10,674 bases of DNA, from assembly GCF_050434145.1 (NCBI RefSeq), contig NZ_JBNPVX010000057.1:1-10674 (forward strand). Reading direction: 5' to 3'. Origin of the DNA: JAISST01 sp050434145 (GTDB lineage Bacteria > Fusobacteriota > Fusobacteriia > Fusobacteriales > Fusobacteriaceae). Positions 1-6,519 of this stretch are shown piece by piece. Numbering within the stretch: the stretch's first letter is position 1; every line of letters begins with the position of its first letter. A program made the translations under genes and the position numbers. The notes beneath the pieces are model-generated. The model searched no databases, was not told where the DNA came from, and saw nothing but the letters and a program-made list of their open reading frames with translations.

Positions 1-543
1 CTCTCCAGAGAATGTACCTACAGGAAATAAAGCACCTTCTTTTTTAGTAGCATCAACATTGCTAGTATTTGCTTCTTTTACTTCATCTTTTTGAGCTTCT
101 TTAGATTTAACTTCATCTTTATTAGATTCAGTTACTTTAACAGAATCAGCTTTATCAGTTTTTATGGGAGCAGAAATTTTAACTATATCAGCCCCAGCTG
201 ATTCCAAAGCATTAGTAACTGCATATTTGATACCTTTGCTTGAAGCAGTTGCACCAGAAACAGCATCAACAGCAACACTTTGGTGCTTAATAATATTTTC
301 TGGAATTTCTTTGAATGCGAGATCACAGATGCCAGTAGTGTCACTGTGCTCAAGAATAGAGATATGTTCTATTTTGTCTTGACTAGTTGTAACTTCTACT
401 TTAATAGGACCATTATATCCTTGGGCTTCGCCAATGTGTTTGCCAACATTGAATAATTTGCTAGAAGGATTATTGTCCATAAAATGAAATAATCCTACTA
501 TTAAAGCCCCAATGATGATCATGATTGAAAGACTTTTTTTCAT
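1..543 (-). CDS. Exported FMN-binding domain protein (5' part, runs off left edge)
   Basis: The 181 codons present encode a short basic N-terminus and a hydrophobic stretch at about residues 5-20 (signal peptide or membrane anchor). An FMN_bind-type domain follows at about residues 38-115. It opens with GEAQGYNGPIKVEV and contains the motif DAVSGATAS (residues 93-101). In this family the Thr of SGAT (Thr99) is the site to which ApbE joins FMN by a phosphoester bond, so the protein probably carries covalent flavin outside the cytoplasmic membrane. Residues 122-170 form a Lys/Glu/Ser/Thr-rich linker with KDEVK twice. FPVGTFSGE at the cut end resembles the start of a second FMN_bind repeat, although the truncated part could instead hold a reductase domain. 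The ATG at 543 has AGGAGG (550-555) six bases upstream and its own promoter. Electron-transfer partners are not visible. C-ending codons look more common here than in the rightward genes. Confidence 0.8.
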   Translation of the reverse strand, partial: MKKSLSIMIIIGALIVGLFHFMDNNPSSKLFNVGKHIGEAQGYNGPIKVEVTTSQDKIEHISILEHSDTTGICDLAFKEIPENIIKHQSVAVDAVSGATASSKGIKYAVTNALESAGADIVKISAPIKTDKADSVKVTESNKDEVKSKEAQKDEVKEANTSNVDATKKEGALFPVGTFSGE

Positions 544-594
544 TAATTTCCTCCTAAAAGTTGTTTATAGTTTTTTTATAATATATCCAATTAT

Positions 595-623
595 AGTATA
601 CTTCTATTAGAGAATAAAGTCAA
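595..623 (-). promoter_or_regulatory. Sigma-70 type promoter for the FMN-binding protein gene
   Basis: Read on the minus strand, TTGACT (618-623) is followed after exactly 17 bases by TATACT (595-600). Each hexamer has one mismatch to consensus. Transcription would start near 588, giving a leader of about 45 nt with the AGGAGG ribosome site at 550-555. Confidence 0.72.
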
Positions 624-633
624 ATACAAATTT

Positions 634-645
634 TATCAATTGATA
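634..645. repeat. Perfect 12-bp palindrome, possible operator
   Basis: TATCAATTGATA is a perfect palindrome. It lies about 10 bp upstream of the -35 of the leftward promoter, roughly -46 to -57 from the inferred start, where an activator or upstream-binding repressor could sit. The 9-mer TTGATATAT that overlaps its right half (640-648) recurs at 772-780 over the rightward -35. In DNA this AT-rich, chance is a real alternative. Confidence 0.35.
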
Positions 646-771
646 TATTATTTATGCTATCTTGAATTAATTTTATATAAATAAATCTAAAAATCAAATG
701 ATGTGAAAGAATTTGGTGATAGTGACGAGTAATAAAAAATTTGTAAATATTAAAATAGAAAATTATTTCGC

Positions 772-800
772 TTGATATATATTCAACATTTGTGTATAAT
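772..800 (+). promoter_or_regulatory. Sigma-70 type promoter for the DUF445-ruvB operon
   Basis: TTGATA (772-777), a 17-base spacer and a perfect TATAAT (795-800) form a strong promoter. Transcription would start near 807, 30 bases before the DUF445 ATG. It is the only convincing promoter ahead of the nine rightward genes. A dyad, TTGA-N7-TCAA (772-786), overlaps the -35 and could be an operator. Confidence 0.75.
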
Positions 801-836
801 ATACATACAGCAACTACTTATGATAAGGAGTAAATT

Positions 837-1439
837 ATGTCAAGCAGATTAATATTGCTAGTAGTAATAGGTGGAATCATAGGTTGGATAACTAACTTTA
901 TAGCTATTAGAATGTTATTTAGACCTTATAAACCAATTGGAATAGGGAAATTTAAAATTCAAGGAGCCATTCCAAAGCGTAGAATGGAATTAGCTAGCAG
1001 CATTGGTAAGGTAGTGGAAGGAGAATTGTTTTCTCTTAAAGATATTAAAGATAAGTTAGAAACAATCGATCTTGAAAGCAAATTGACAGAAATTGTGAAT
1101 AAAATATTTGAAAAAAAATTTGAAGAAATTGTATTAAAAAATTTTCCTATGTTAAAGCTATTTTTATCAGGTGAGACACTAGAAAAAATAAAATCTATTA
1201 TAGTGAAAATAATCTTGGACAATAAAGAAACAATTATAAATGCGATAATGACTTCATTAGAAAATGAAATAAATGTGAAAGAAATGATTGAACAGAAAGT
1301 ATCAGATTTTCCTATGGAAAAACTAGAGGATTTAACTAATTCTTTAGTAAAAAAAGAGTTGAAGCATATTGAGCTTATAGGAGCTATATTAGGGGCTATT
1401 ATAGGTTTTTTTCAATATCTTATTACATTATATGTTTAG
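837..1439 (+). CDS. DUF445 family membrane protein (YheB-like)
   Basis: This 200-residue protein has the hallmarks of the DUF445 family. A first hydrophobic helix (about 4-25) ends in GWITNFIAIRMLFRPY, GAIPKRRMELASSIG follows at 43-57, a long amphipathic charged middle runs from about 60 to 170, and a C-terminal glycine-rich helix (about 179-198, ELIGAILGAIIGFFQYL) closes it. The family consists of membrane-anchored proteins with no established biochemical role; B. subtilis YheB belongs to it. The topology suggests two membrane helices bracketing a helical soluble domain. The ATG at 837 has AAGGAG (825-830) six bases upstream and lies just after the promoter, so this is the first gene of the operon. 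ruvB begins about 35 nt downstream with no terminator between. The family call is firm; the function is unknown. Confidence 0.88.
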   Translation: MSSRLILLVVIGGIIGWITNFIAIRMLFRPYKPIGIGKFKIQGAIPKRRMELASSIGKVVEGELFSLKDIKDKLETIDLESKLTEIVNKIFEKKFEEIVLKNFPMLKLFLSGETLEKIKSIIVKIILDNKETIINAIMTSLENEINVKEMIEQKVSDFPMEKLEDLTNSLVKKELKHIELIGAILGAIIGFFQYLITLYV

Positions 1440-1462
1440 TATGATTTCTTTTGATGGACATT

Positions 1463-1468
1463 GAGGAG
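1463..1468 (+). promoter_or_regulatory. Ribosome binding site that decides the ruvB start
   Basis: GAGGAG is followed by six bases and then GTG at 1475, an ideal arrangement. The in-frame ATG at 1454 and TTG at 1451 lie upstream of this site and have no purine-rich sequence before them, so the GTG is the more likely start. Confidence 0.6.
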
Positions 1469-1474
1469 AAAATT

Positions 1475-2539
1475 GTGTTTGAAAAAGAAAATGAACTAGA
1501 AAATAGTAAAAAAGCAAAAGTAGAAAAGCTTGTGTTAGAAGAAAATGAAGATGATTTTGATGTTGTGATGAATTCTTCATTAAGACCTAAAGCATTTTCT
1601 GAATATATAGGACAAGAAATATTAAAAGAAAAAATGTCTATATCTATAGAAGCTGCTAAAAAGAGGGGAAGTGCCATTGATCATATTCTGCTATATGGAT
1701 CTCCAGGACTAGGAAAAACCACCCTTGCTGGTGTGATAGCAAATGCAATGGGGGCAAATATAAAGATAACATCTGGTCCGGTATTGGATAGAGCTGGTGA
1801 TTTGGCTGCTGTGCTAACATCATTAGAAGAACAAGATATATTGTTTATAGATGAAATTCATAGATTAAATAGTTCTGTGGAGGAAATATTATATCCTGCA
1901 ATGGAGGATAGGGAAATTGATATTATAATAGGGAAAGGTCCGTCAGCTAGATCTATAAGAATAGAATTGCCAAATTTCACATTGATAGGCGCAACTACAA
2001 GAGCTGGACTCCTTAGCTCACCCTTAAGAGACAGATTTGGCGTTACTCATAGGATGGAATTTTACACCACTGAAGAAATAGAGAAAATAATACTCCGTGG
2101 TGCTAAAATACTTGGAGTTAGTATAGAAAATGATGGTGCAAAAGTTTTGTCGAGTAGAAGCAGAGGTACTCCTAGAATAGCGAACAAACTTCTCAAAAGA
2201 GTTCGTGATTATTGTGAGATTCGTGGAAATGGAGTTATTAATAAAGAAAATGCTGAATTGGCATTGGAATTATTAGGTATTGATGAAAAAGGATTAGATA
2301 AATTAGACAGGGATATAATTATATCGATAATAGATGTTTATGGTGGCGGACCAGTAGGTGTTGGGACATTGGCGCTTCTTTTAGGTGAAGATAGACGGAC
2401 ATTAGAAGAAGTTTATGAACCATACTTGGTAAAAATCGGATACCTAAAGAAAACAAATAGAGGTAGGGTAGTTACAGACAAAGCTTATAAGCATTTCAAG
2501 AAAGGTTATTATTCCAATTCACTTTTTGATATGGATTAA
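1475..2539 (+). CDS. ruvB: Holliday junction branch migration ATPase RuvB
   Basis: RuvB is the hexameric AAA+ motor that, with RuvA, drives branch migration of Holliday junctions in recombination repair. With the GTG start the protein has 354 residues. It shows the RuvB opening SLRPKAFSEYIGQ, Walker A GSPGLGKTT (about 75-83), Walker B LFIDEIH (about 123-129), sensor 1 ATTRAG (about 173-178), the arginine-finger segment LRDRFG (about 184-189) and sensor 2 RGTPRIANKLLKR (about 231-243). The C-terminal winged helix includes GGGPVGVGTLALLLGEDRRTLEE. About 35 residues precede the conserved LRP, with a Lys/Glu-rich and then acidic stretch (EENEDDF), which is longer than the usual short RuvB N-terminus. 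A start at ATG 1454 would add seven residues but lacks a ribosome site. ruvA and ruvC are not in this window. The gene is in line with DUF445 and the Rrf2 regulator. Confidence 0.96.
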   Translation: MFEKENELENSKKAKVEKLVLEENEDDFDVVMNSSLRPKAFSEYIGQEILKEKMSISIEAAKKRGSAIDHILLYGSPGLGKTTLAGVIANAMGANIKITSGPVLDRAGDLAAVLTSLEEQDILFIDEIHRLNSSVEEILYPAMEDREIDIIIGKGPSARSIRIELPNFTLIGATTRAGLLSSPLRDRFGVTHRMEFYTTEEIEKIILRGAKILGVSIENDGAKVLSSRSRGTPRIANKLLKRVRDYCEIRGNGVINKENAELALELLGIDEKGLDKLDRDIIISIIDVYGGGPVGVGTLALLLGEDRRTLEEVYEPYLVKIGYLKKTNRGRVVTDKAYKHFKKGYYSNSLFDMD

Positions 2540-2586
2540 AAAAGATAAATTGATTTTTGTAAAAATGAAAGAGAGGTAATGTGTAA

Positions 2587-3027
2587 ATGAGGATAAACTC
2601 AAAGGTGAGATATGGTTTAAAGGCATTATCATACATTGCCCAGAATGGTAATGATGGTCATTTTGTGAGGATTAAGGAAATTTCAGAAGCTCAAAACACC
2701 TCTTCTCAATATTTGGAGCAAATTCTTTTTAAATTAAAAAAAGAGGAAATAATTGAAGGTAAGCGTGGACCATATGGTGGTTACATAATGAAAAAGAATC
2801 CTTCTGAAATTACTTTGTATGATATTTATATTATTTTGAATGAAGAGGAAAAAATCATAAATTGCAATGAAGATGAAATGAAGACTCATATCTGCAAAGA
2901 AGAAAATTGCGGTGATTTTTGTATTTGGAGCAAAATGGATAATGCGATGTCCAGAATCTTGAAGAATACTACATTGACAGAGTTCATGAGTAATAATAAA
3001 GGAAATATAGGTGAAATACTTGATTAG
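2587..3027 (+). CDS. Rrf2 family transcriptional regulator with four C-terminal cysteines
   Basis: The 146-residue protein is a typical Rrf2 winged-helix regulator. It opens with MRINSKVRYGLKALSYIA, has the recognition region EISEAQNTSSQYLEQILFKLKKEEIIEGKRGPYGGY (written here as a position guide: residues 31-66), and continues into the dimerisation helix. Cysteines at 93, 103, 108 and 112 sit in the loop where IscR and NsrR bind an Fe-S cluster, so it may sense iron-sulfur status, oxygen or nitric oxide. The spacing differs from IscR (C92-C98-C104), so the cluster type cannot be read from sequence. CymR-type Rrf2 proteins lack these cysteines. The ATG at 2587 follows GAGAGG (2571-2576) by ten bases; an in-frame stop directly before it rules out an upstream start. 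No isc or suf genes are adjacent. Its 3' end overlaps rsmE by 17 nt, which suggests coupled translation. Confidence 0.9.
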   Translation: MRINSKVRYGLKALSYIAQNGNDGHFVRIKEISEAQNTSSQYLEQILFKLKKEEIIEGKRGPYGGYIMKKNPSEITLYDIYIILNEEEKIINCNEDEMKTHICKEENCGDFCIWSKMDNAMSRILKNTTLTEFMSNNKGNIGEILD

Positions 3028-3745
3028 TACTGTTATTGAGAAAGAACAAATAGAAAATGATTACATTAATATAGTCAACAAAAATGATATTAATCATTTA
3101 AAAAATGTTTTCAGAGTAAAAATTGGGGATAAAATACGTGTAGTAGATGGTGAGAAAGAGTATTTTTGTAAAGTTTTTTCTTTTGAAAAAGAAAAAATGG
3201 TTTTGTTAATAGAATGTCAGTATGAAGATAAATACACTCCCAAAGTAACATTGGATATGGGAGTTTGTATTGTAAAAAATGATAAAATGGATTTAATTAT
3301 TCAAAAATTGACTGAAATAGGTGTGAATGAAATTATTCCAATAGAGTCAAAGCGAGTTATAATTAAAATAGATGGTAAAGAAGGAAAGAAAATAGAGAAA
3401 TGGAAAATAGTGTCTAAGGAAGCTTTAAAACAATGTCAAGGAGTTAAAAATGTTGAGATTAATTCTGTGAAAACACTTTTTGAAATTGATTATGGTATAT
3501 ATGATTTAATTTTAATTCCCTATGAATTGGAAGAGGGAATATATCTAAAAGATATTTGGAAAAATATAGCTAAGAAGCCAGAAAAAATTTTAGTTATTAT
3601 CGGTCCAGAAGGTGGATTTGAAGAAGAAGAAATAAAATTTTTAAAATCAAAAGGTGGAAAGACTATTTCTTTAGGAAAAAGAATTTTAAGGACAGAAACA
3701 TCTGCTATAATAGTTGGAGGCATAATAATAAATGAATTCATGTAA
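3011..3745 (+). CDS. rsmE: 16S rRNA (uracil(1498)-N3)-methyltransferase RsmE
   Basis: RsmE methylates N3 of U1498 in 16S rRNA near the decoding site, using S-adenosylmethionine. The protein has 244 residues, the usual size. An N-terminal PUA-like domain includes INHLKNVFRVKIGDKIRVVDG (about 27-47). The SPOUT domain begins near residue 80 with VKNDKMDLIIQKLTEIGVNE. It carries the knot motifs IIGPEGGFEEEEI (about 196-208) and LGKRILRTETSAI (about 221-233), which form the SAM-binding site. The start is GTG 3011, with AAGGAA (2999-3004) six bases upstream, inside the end of the Rrf2 gene. TTG 3020, preceded by AGGTGA, is possible, but the GTG start aligns better with the N-terminus of B. subtilis YqeU as I recall it. 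The 3' end overlaps mtaB by 14 nt. Confidence 0.95.
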   Translation: MKYLISTVIEKEQIENDYINIVNKNDINHLKNVFRVKIGDKIRVVDGEKEYFCKVFSFEKEKMVLLIECQYEDKYTPKVTLDMGVCIVKNDKMDLIIQKLTEIGVNEIIPIESKRVIIKIDGKEGKKIEKWKIVSKEALKQCQGVKNVEINSVKTLFEIDYGIYDLILIPYELEEGIYLKDIWKNIAKKPEKILVIIGPEGGFEEEEIKFLKSKGGKTISLGKRILRTETSAIIVGGIIINEFM

Positions 3746-5075
3746 AACAATTGCTTTTTATACATTAGGGTGTAAAGTTAATCAGTATGAGACAGAAACT
3801 ATGAAAAATAATCTCATAAGTTATGGTCATAAAGAAGTAGAATTTGACCAAGTAGCAGATGTATACTTGGTAAATACTTGCACTGTGACAAGTATAGCGG
3901 ATAAAAAGAGTAGAAATATATTGAGGCGAACCAAAAAACAAAACAAAAAATCTGTAGTTATAGTTACAGGATGTTACGCCCAAACCAATAGTAAAGATTT
4001 AGAGAAAATATCTGAGATAGATATAATAATAGGAAATACTGAAAAAAATAAGATAGTAGAAATAATAAATAATTTAAAAATAAGTGAAGAAAAAATAGGA
4101 AAAAAAGAAGAAAAAAAAGAAGAAAAAAAAGAAGAAAAAATAATAAAAGTTGAGGATATATTTTCCACTAAAGATTATGATGAGAAAATTTGTGGAAGTG
4201 TCAGTGAAATGACCAGAGCTTATGTGAAAATACAAGATGGTTGTAATAATTTTTGTTCATATTGTAAAATACCTTTTGCTAGAGGTAGAAGTCGATCTAG
4301 AAAAAAAGATAATATTTTATATGAAATAGAAAAATTAGCTAAAAATGGATATAAAGAAATAATATTAATTGGCATAAATTTAAGCGCTTATGGTGAAGAT
4401 TTAAAAGAAAAAATTACATTTGAAGATTTGCTAGAAGAAATATTTTTAATTGATGGAATAGAAAGAATTCGCATAGGTTCTGTTTATTTAGATAAGTTAA
4501 CAGATAGATTTATGTCTATGTTCAAGAATAAGAAGTTAATGCCTCATTTACATATATCTTTACAATCTTGTGATGATACGATTTTGAGAAAAATGAAAAG
4601 AAATTATGATTCTAAATTAATAGTAGATAAATTGGAAAAAATGAAGAATACAGTTAAAAATATAGAATTTACAGGAGATGTTATTGTTGGGTTTCCTGGA
4701 GAAAGTCAAGAAATGTTTGAAAATACATGTGAAATAATAAAGAAAATAGGTTTCTCAGGACTTCATATATTCCCGTATTCTCAACGTGAAAATACAGAAG
4801 CGAGTAAATATTCTGAAAAAATTTCTAACAAAATGAAGAAAGATAGAGTCAAAGTATTAGAGAGCATTTGCCATGAAATGGCATTGGAAGTTAGAAAAAA
4901 ATATTTGGGTAAAAATTTAAGAGTACTAATAGAAGAAACTAAAGAAAGTAAGGGCTATGGATATAGTGAAAATTTTTTAAAAGTAGAAACTGCAATAGAA
5001 AATAATTCAGTAAATAAAATAAAAAATATAAAAATAATTTCAATTACGAAGGAGATGTTATTGACAGATGGTTAA
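3732..5075 (+). CDS. mtaB: tRNA t6A37 methylthiotransferase MtaB
   Basis: MtaB converts t6A37 to ms2t6A37 in tRNAs reading ANN codons, using two [4Fe-4S] clusters and SAM. The 447-residue protein opens with the MtaB-specific TLGCKVNQYETE, which separates it from MiaB and RimO. Cys14, Cys50 and Cys81 are the expected ligands of the auxiliary cluster. The radical-SAM motif CNNFCSYC gives Cys171, Cys175 and Cys178 and is followed by ARGRSRSR. Further family blocks are IGINLSAYGED, PHLHISLQSCDD, DVIVGFPGES and FPYSQRENTEASKY; a TRAM domain (about 390-447) closes it. Two oddities stand out. A (KKEE)3 tract (residues 124-135) lengthens the linker between the first two domains. SGS at the LQS motif is SCD here, which adds a cysteine. 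ATG 3732 follows GGAGG (3716-3720) by 11 bases and overlaps rsmE, so translation is probably coupled. Confidence 0.95.
   Translation: MNSCKTIAFYTLGCKVNQYETETMKNNLISYGHKEVEFDQVADVYLVNTCTVTSIADKKSRNILRRTKKQNKKSVVIVTGCYAQTNSKDLEKISEIDIIIGNTEKNKIVEIINNLKISEEKIGKKEEKKEEKKEEKIIKVEDIFSTKDYDEKICGSVSEMTRAYVKIQDGCNNFCSYCKIPFARGRSRSRKKDNILYEIEKLAKNGYKEIILIGINLSAYGEDLKEKITFEDLLEEIFLIDGIERIRIGSVYLDKLTDRFMSMFKNKKLMPHLHISLQSCDDTILRKMKRNYDSKLIVDKLEKMKNTVKNIEFTGDVIVGFPGESQEMFENTCEIIKKIGFSGLHIFPYSQRENTEASKYSEKISNKMKKDRVKVLESICHEMALEVRKKYLGKNLRVLIEETKESKGYGYSENFLKVETAIENNSVNKIKNIKIISITKEMLLTDG
4100..4140 (+). repeat. 12-bp tandem repeat with A8 runs, encoding KKEE repeats inside mtaB
   Basis: The unit GAAGAAAAAAAA occurs at 4107-4118 and 4119-4130, with a partial third unit at 4131-4140 and A7 just before (4100-4106). 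It encodes (KKEE)3 in the linker between the N-terminal and radical-SAM domains of MtaB. Whole-unit changes keep frame and only alter linker length. One-base slippage in either A8 run would truncate the protein before its catalytic domain. Confidence 0.85.
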
Positions 5076-6081
5076 GAATGATTCAAATTTGCTTTCAACA
5101 AAAAAAAGAAGAAAGAATCCACTTGGATTAATTTATATTGTAGTTGGTGCACTAGTGATTGTGGCACTGATATTTTTACTTATAAGAAACCTTACAAGTA
5201 AGAAAATATATAAAATTGATTTAACCAAAAGACAGTTAATAATAGGAAAATCAAACATGTTTGCGGTTTATGAAGATAAGCTTGCGCTTGTTATTCCTTT
5301 TAATGTAAATGCTAATAAAGAAGAGACTTTTGGTGACATTATAAAGAGAAAAGATAAAAATGAAGTATTGAATGCAGTAAATATAATTTTACCTGAAAAA
5401 TTATCAGAAGTAAGCATAATGGAAAAAGATATTGAGATAGGGACAAAAAATAAAAAAAATATACCAGAAACGGACATAGATGGGAAGAAATATGTAATAA
5501 CTTCTAGTTTACACAATTTATTTGATGAATTATATAATGAGAAGGAAGTAATTAGCAAAAGCAATGAAAATATAATTGTAGATGTATTAAATGCCAATGG
5601 TAAAGGTGGATATGCTAGAAAAACTGGTGATAAAATAAAAGAGAATTTATCAATGAAAGTTAACCCAGCAAATTATGAAACATTTAGTGATGAAAGCTTT
5701 ATAATATTAAATGATATATCAAAAGAAAAAGCTCAAGATATAGTGATGGAAGTGAATGAGAAATATTTTAAAATAAAAGATGCTTCAACAGTCCCAACTT
5801 TGGCAAATATAGTCATTATACTTGGGAAAGAAGAAAAAGTTACTTTTGATATAAATATAGTTGGGAAAAGTGATGGTGCAACTGAAGCAGTAACAGAATT
5901 GAAAAAGCAAGGATATAAAAATATAAAACATACAAAAAATGATACTACATCAGAAAATTCAGTGATTGAATATAACCCAGAAGATTATTATATTGCTTAT
6001 AAGATAGGAAGATATATTGGTGTTAAAGATATGATAGAAAAAGATGATTTGAAGAATAAAATCAATGTTATTGTAAAATAA
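5068..6081 (+). CDS. Single-pass membrane protein with LytR_C-like domains
   Basis: The 337-residue protein has a basic cytoplasmic N-terminus (KKRRK, 12-16), one membrane helix (about 19-39) and a large extracytoplasmic part. Residues 168-254 look like a LytR_C domain: NIIVDVLNANGKGGYARKTG, a helix, then a closing NIVIILGKE. Residues 258-337 repeat the pattern in diverged form (FDINIVGKSDG, a helix, an EYNPEDYYIAYKIGRYIGV block, a closing INVIVK). No LCP phosphotransferase domain is visible; residues 45-165 are not recognised. LytR_C is usually found at the C-terminus of LytR-CpsA-Psr wall-polymer ligases, and is also found alone in proteins of unknown role. Lying just before mreD-like and mrdA genes, it probably works in cell-envelope growth (inference). 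ATG 5068 overlaps mtaB by 8 nt; the only purine-rich site, AAGGAG (5049-5054), is 13 bases away, so coupling with mtaB is likely. Confidence 0.75.
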   Translation: MVKNDSNLLSTKKRRKNPLGLIYIVVGALVIVALIFLLIRNLTSKKIYKIDLTKRQLIIGKSNMFAVYEDKLALVIPFNVNANKEETFGDIIKRKDKNEVLNAVNIILPEKLSEVSIMEKDIEIGTKNKKNIPETDIDGKKYVITSSLHNLFDELYNEKEVISKSNENIIVDVLNANGKGGYARKTGDKIKENLSMKVNPANYETFSDESFIILNDISKEKAQDIVMEVNEKYFKIKDASTVPTLANIVIILGKEEKVTFDINIVGKSDGATEAVTELKKQGYKNIKHTKNDTTSENSVIEYNPEDYYIAYKIGRYIGVKDMIEKDDLKNKINVIVK

Positions 6082-6106
6082 AATTTACCTCAAATTAGGA
6101 GAAATT

Positions 6107-6502
6107 ATGGTATACATATTGTCAATATTATTAGTTTTAATTGAAGCCAGCTTACCTTTGACAAACTATCTTATGGTTATGAGTTTATCATTTCTAGCAT
6201 ATACTTCAAATTTGAAAGGACCATTTGCAGCCATTTGGATTGTAATAATTTCCCTGATTTTGTCCTTTCAAAATACTAATTTCACTAAAATCTTTATTAT
6301 TATGGTTTTGGCTTATTTTATTTTTAATTTTCTTTACTTGAATTTTGGATATAACAGGGGAAGTGTTTTATTCATATCTGGGATACAAGTAATTATTTAT
6401 TTACTTTTTACATATAACAATTTAAATATATATTATATAATTGCAAATTTTGTAGGATTTTTAACTGTTAATTTTGTCTATACTAGAAAAAGAATAGAAT
6501 AA
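6107..6502 (+). CDS. MreD-like integral membrane protein
   Basis: The protein has 131 residues and is almost wholly hydrophobic, with five or six membrane helices at about 3-19, 21-36, 38-54, 60-79, 87-103 and 108-125, and a basic C-terminal tail (TRKRIE). The assignment to the MreD family rests on size class, helix pattern and position directly before mrdA, because MreD itself is poorly conserved. MreD is an inner-membrane component of the elongasome that works with MreC, RodA and PBP2 in rod-shape maintenance. It is somewhat shorter than E. coli MreD (about 160 residues). ATG 6107 has AGGAG (6097-6101) five bases upstream. It lies 25 nt after the LytR_C gene and 17 nt before mrdA. A different small membrane protein cannot be excluded. 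Confidence 0.6.
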   Translation: MVYILSILLVLIEASLPLTNYLMVMSLSFLAYTSNLKGPFAAIWIVIISLILSFQNTNFTKIFIIMVLAYFIFNFLYLNFGYNRGSVLFISGIQVIIYLLFTYNNLNIYYIIANFVGFLTVNFVYTRKRIE

Positions 6503-6519
6503 TGCTTAGGTAAGGGATA

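Noticed and set aside
164..382. Open frame of 72 codons on the plus strand
   Set aside because: It is antisense to the FMN-binding protein gene, which has a promoter, ribosome site and recognisable motif; the plus-strand frame has no ribosome site or recognisable protein.
1441..1464. Seven-codon leader frame before ruvB (ATG 1441 to TGA 1464)
   Set aside because: There is no ribosome site before the ATG, and short frames like this arise readily by chance; its stop merely overlaps the ruvB ribosome site.
959..1677. Minus-strand open frames opposite the DUF445 gene and the start of ruvB
   Set aside because: They are Ser/Phe/Ile-rich mirror images of Lys/Glu-rich coding DNA, with no ribosome sites or family signatures.
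4100..4140. CRISPR-like or satellite array
   Set aside because: The repeat unit is 12 bp, has no spacers and lies in frame inside mtaB; it is a coding microsatellite.
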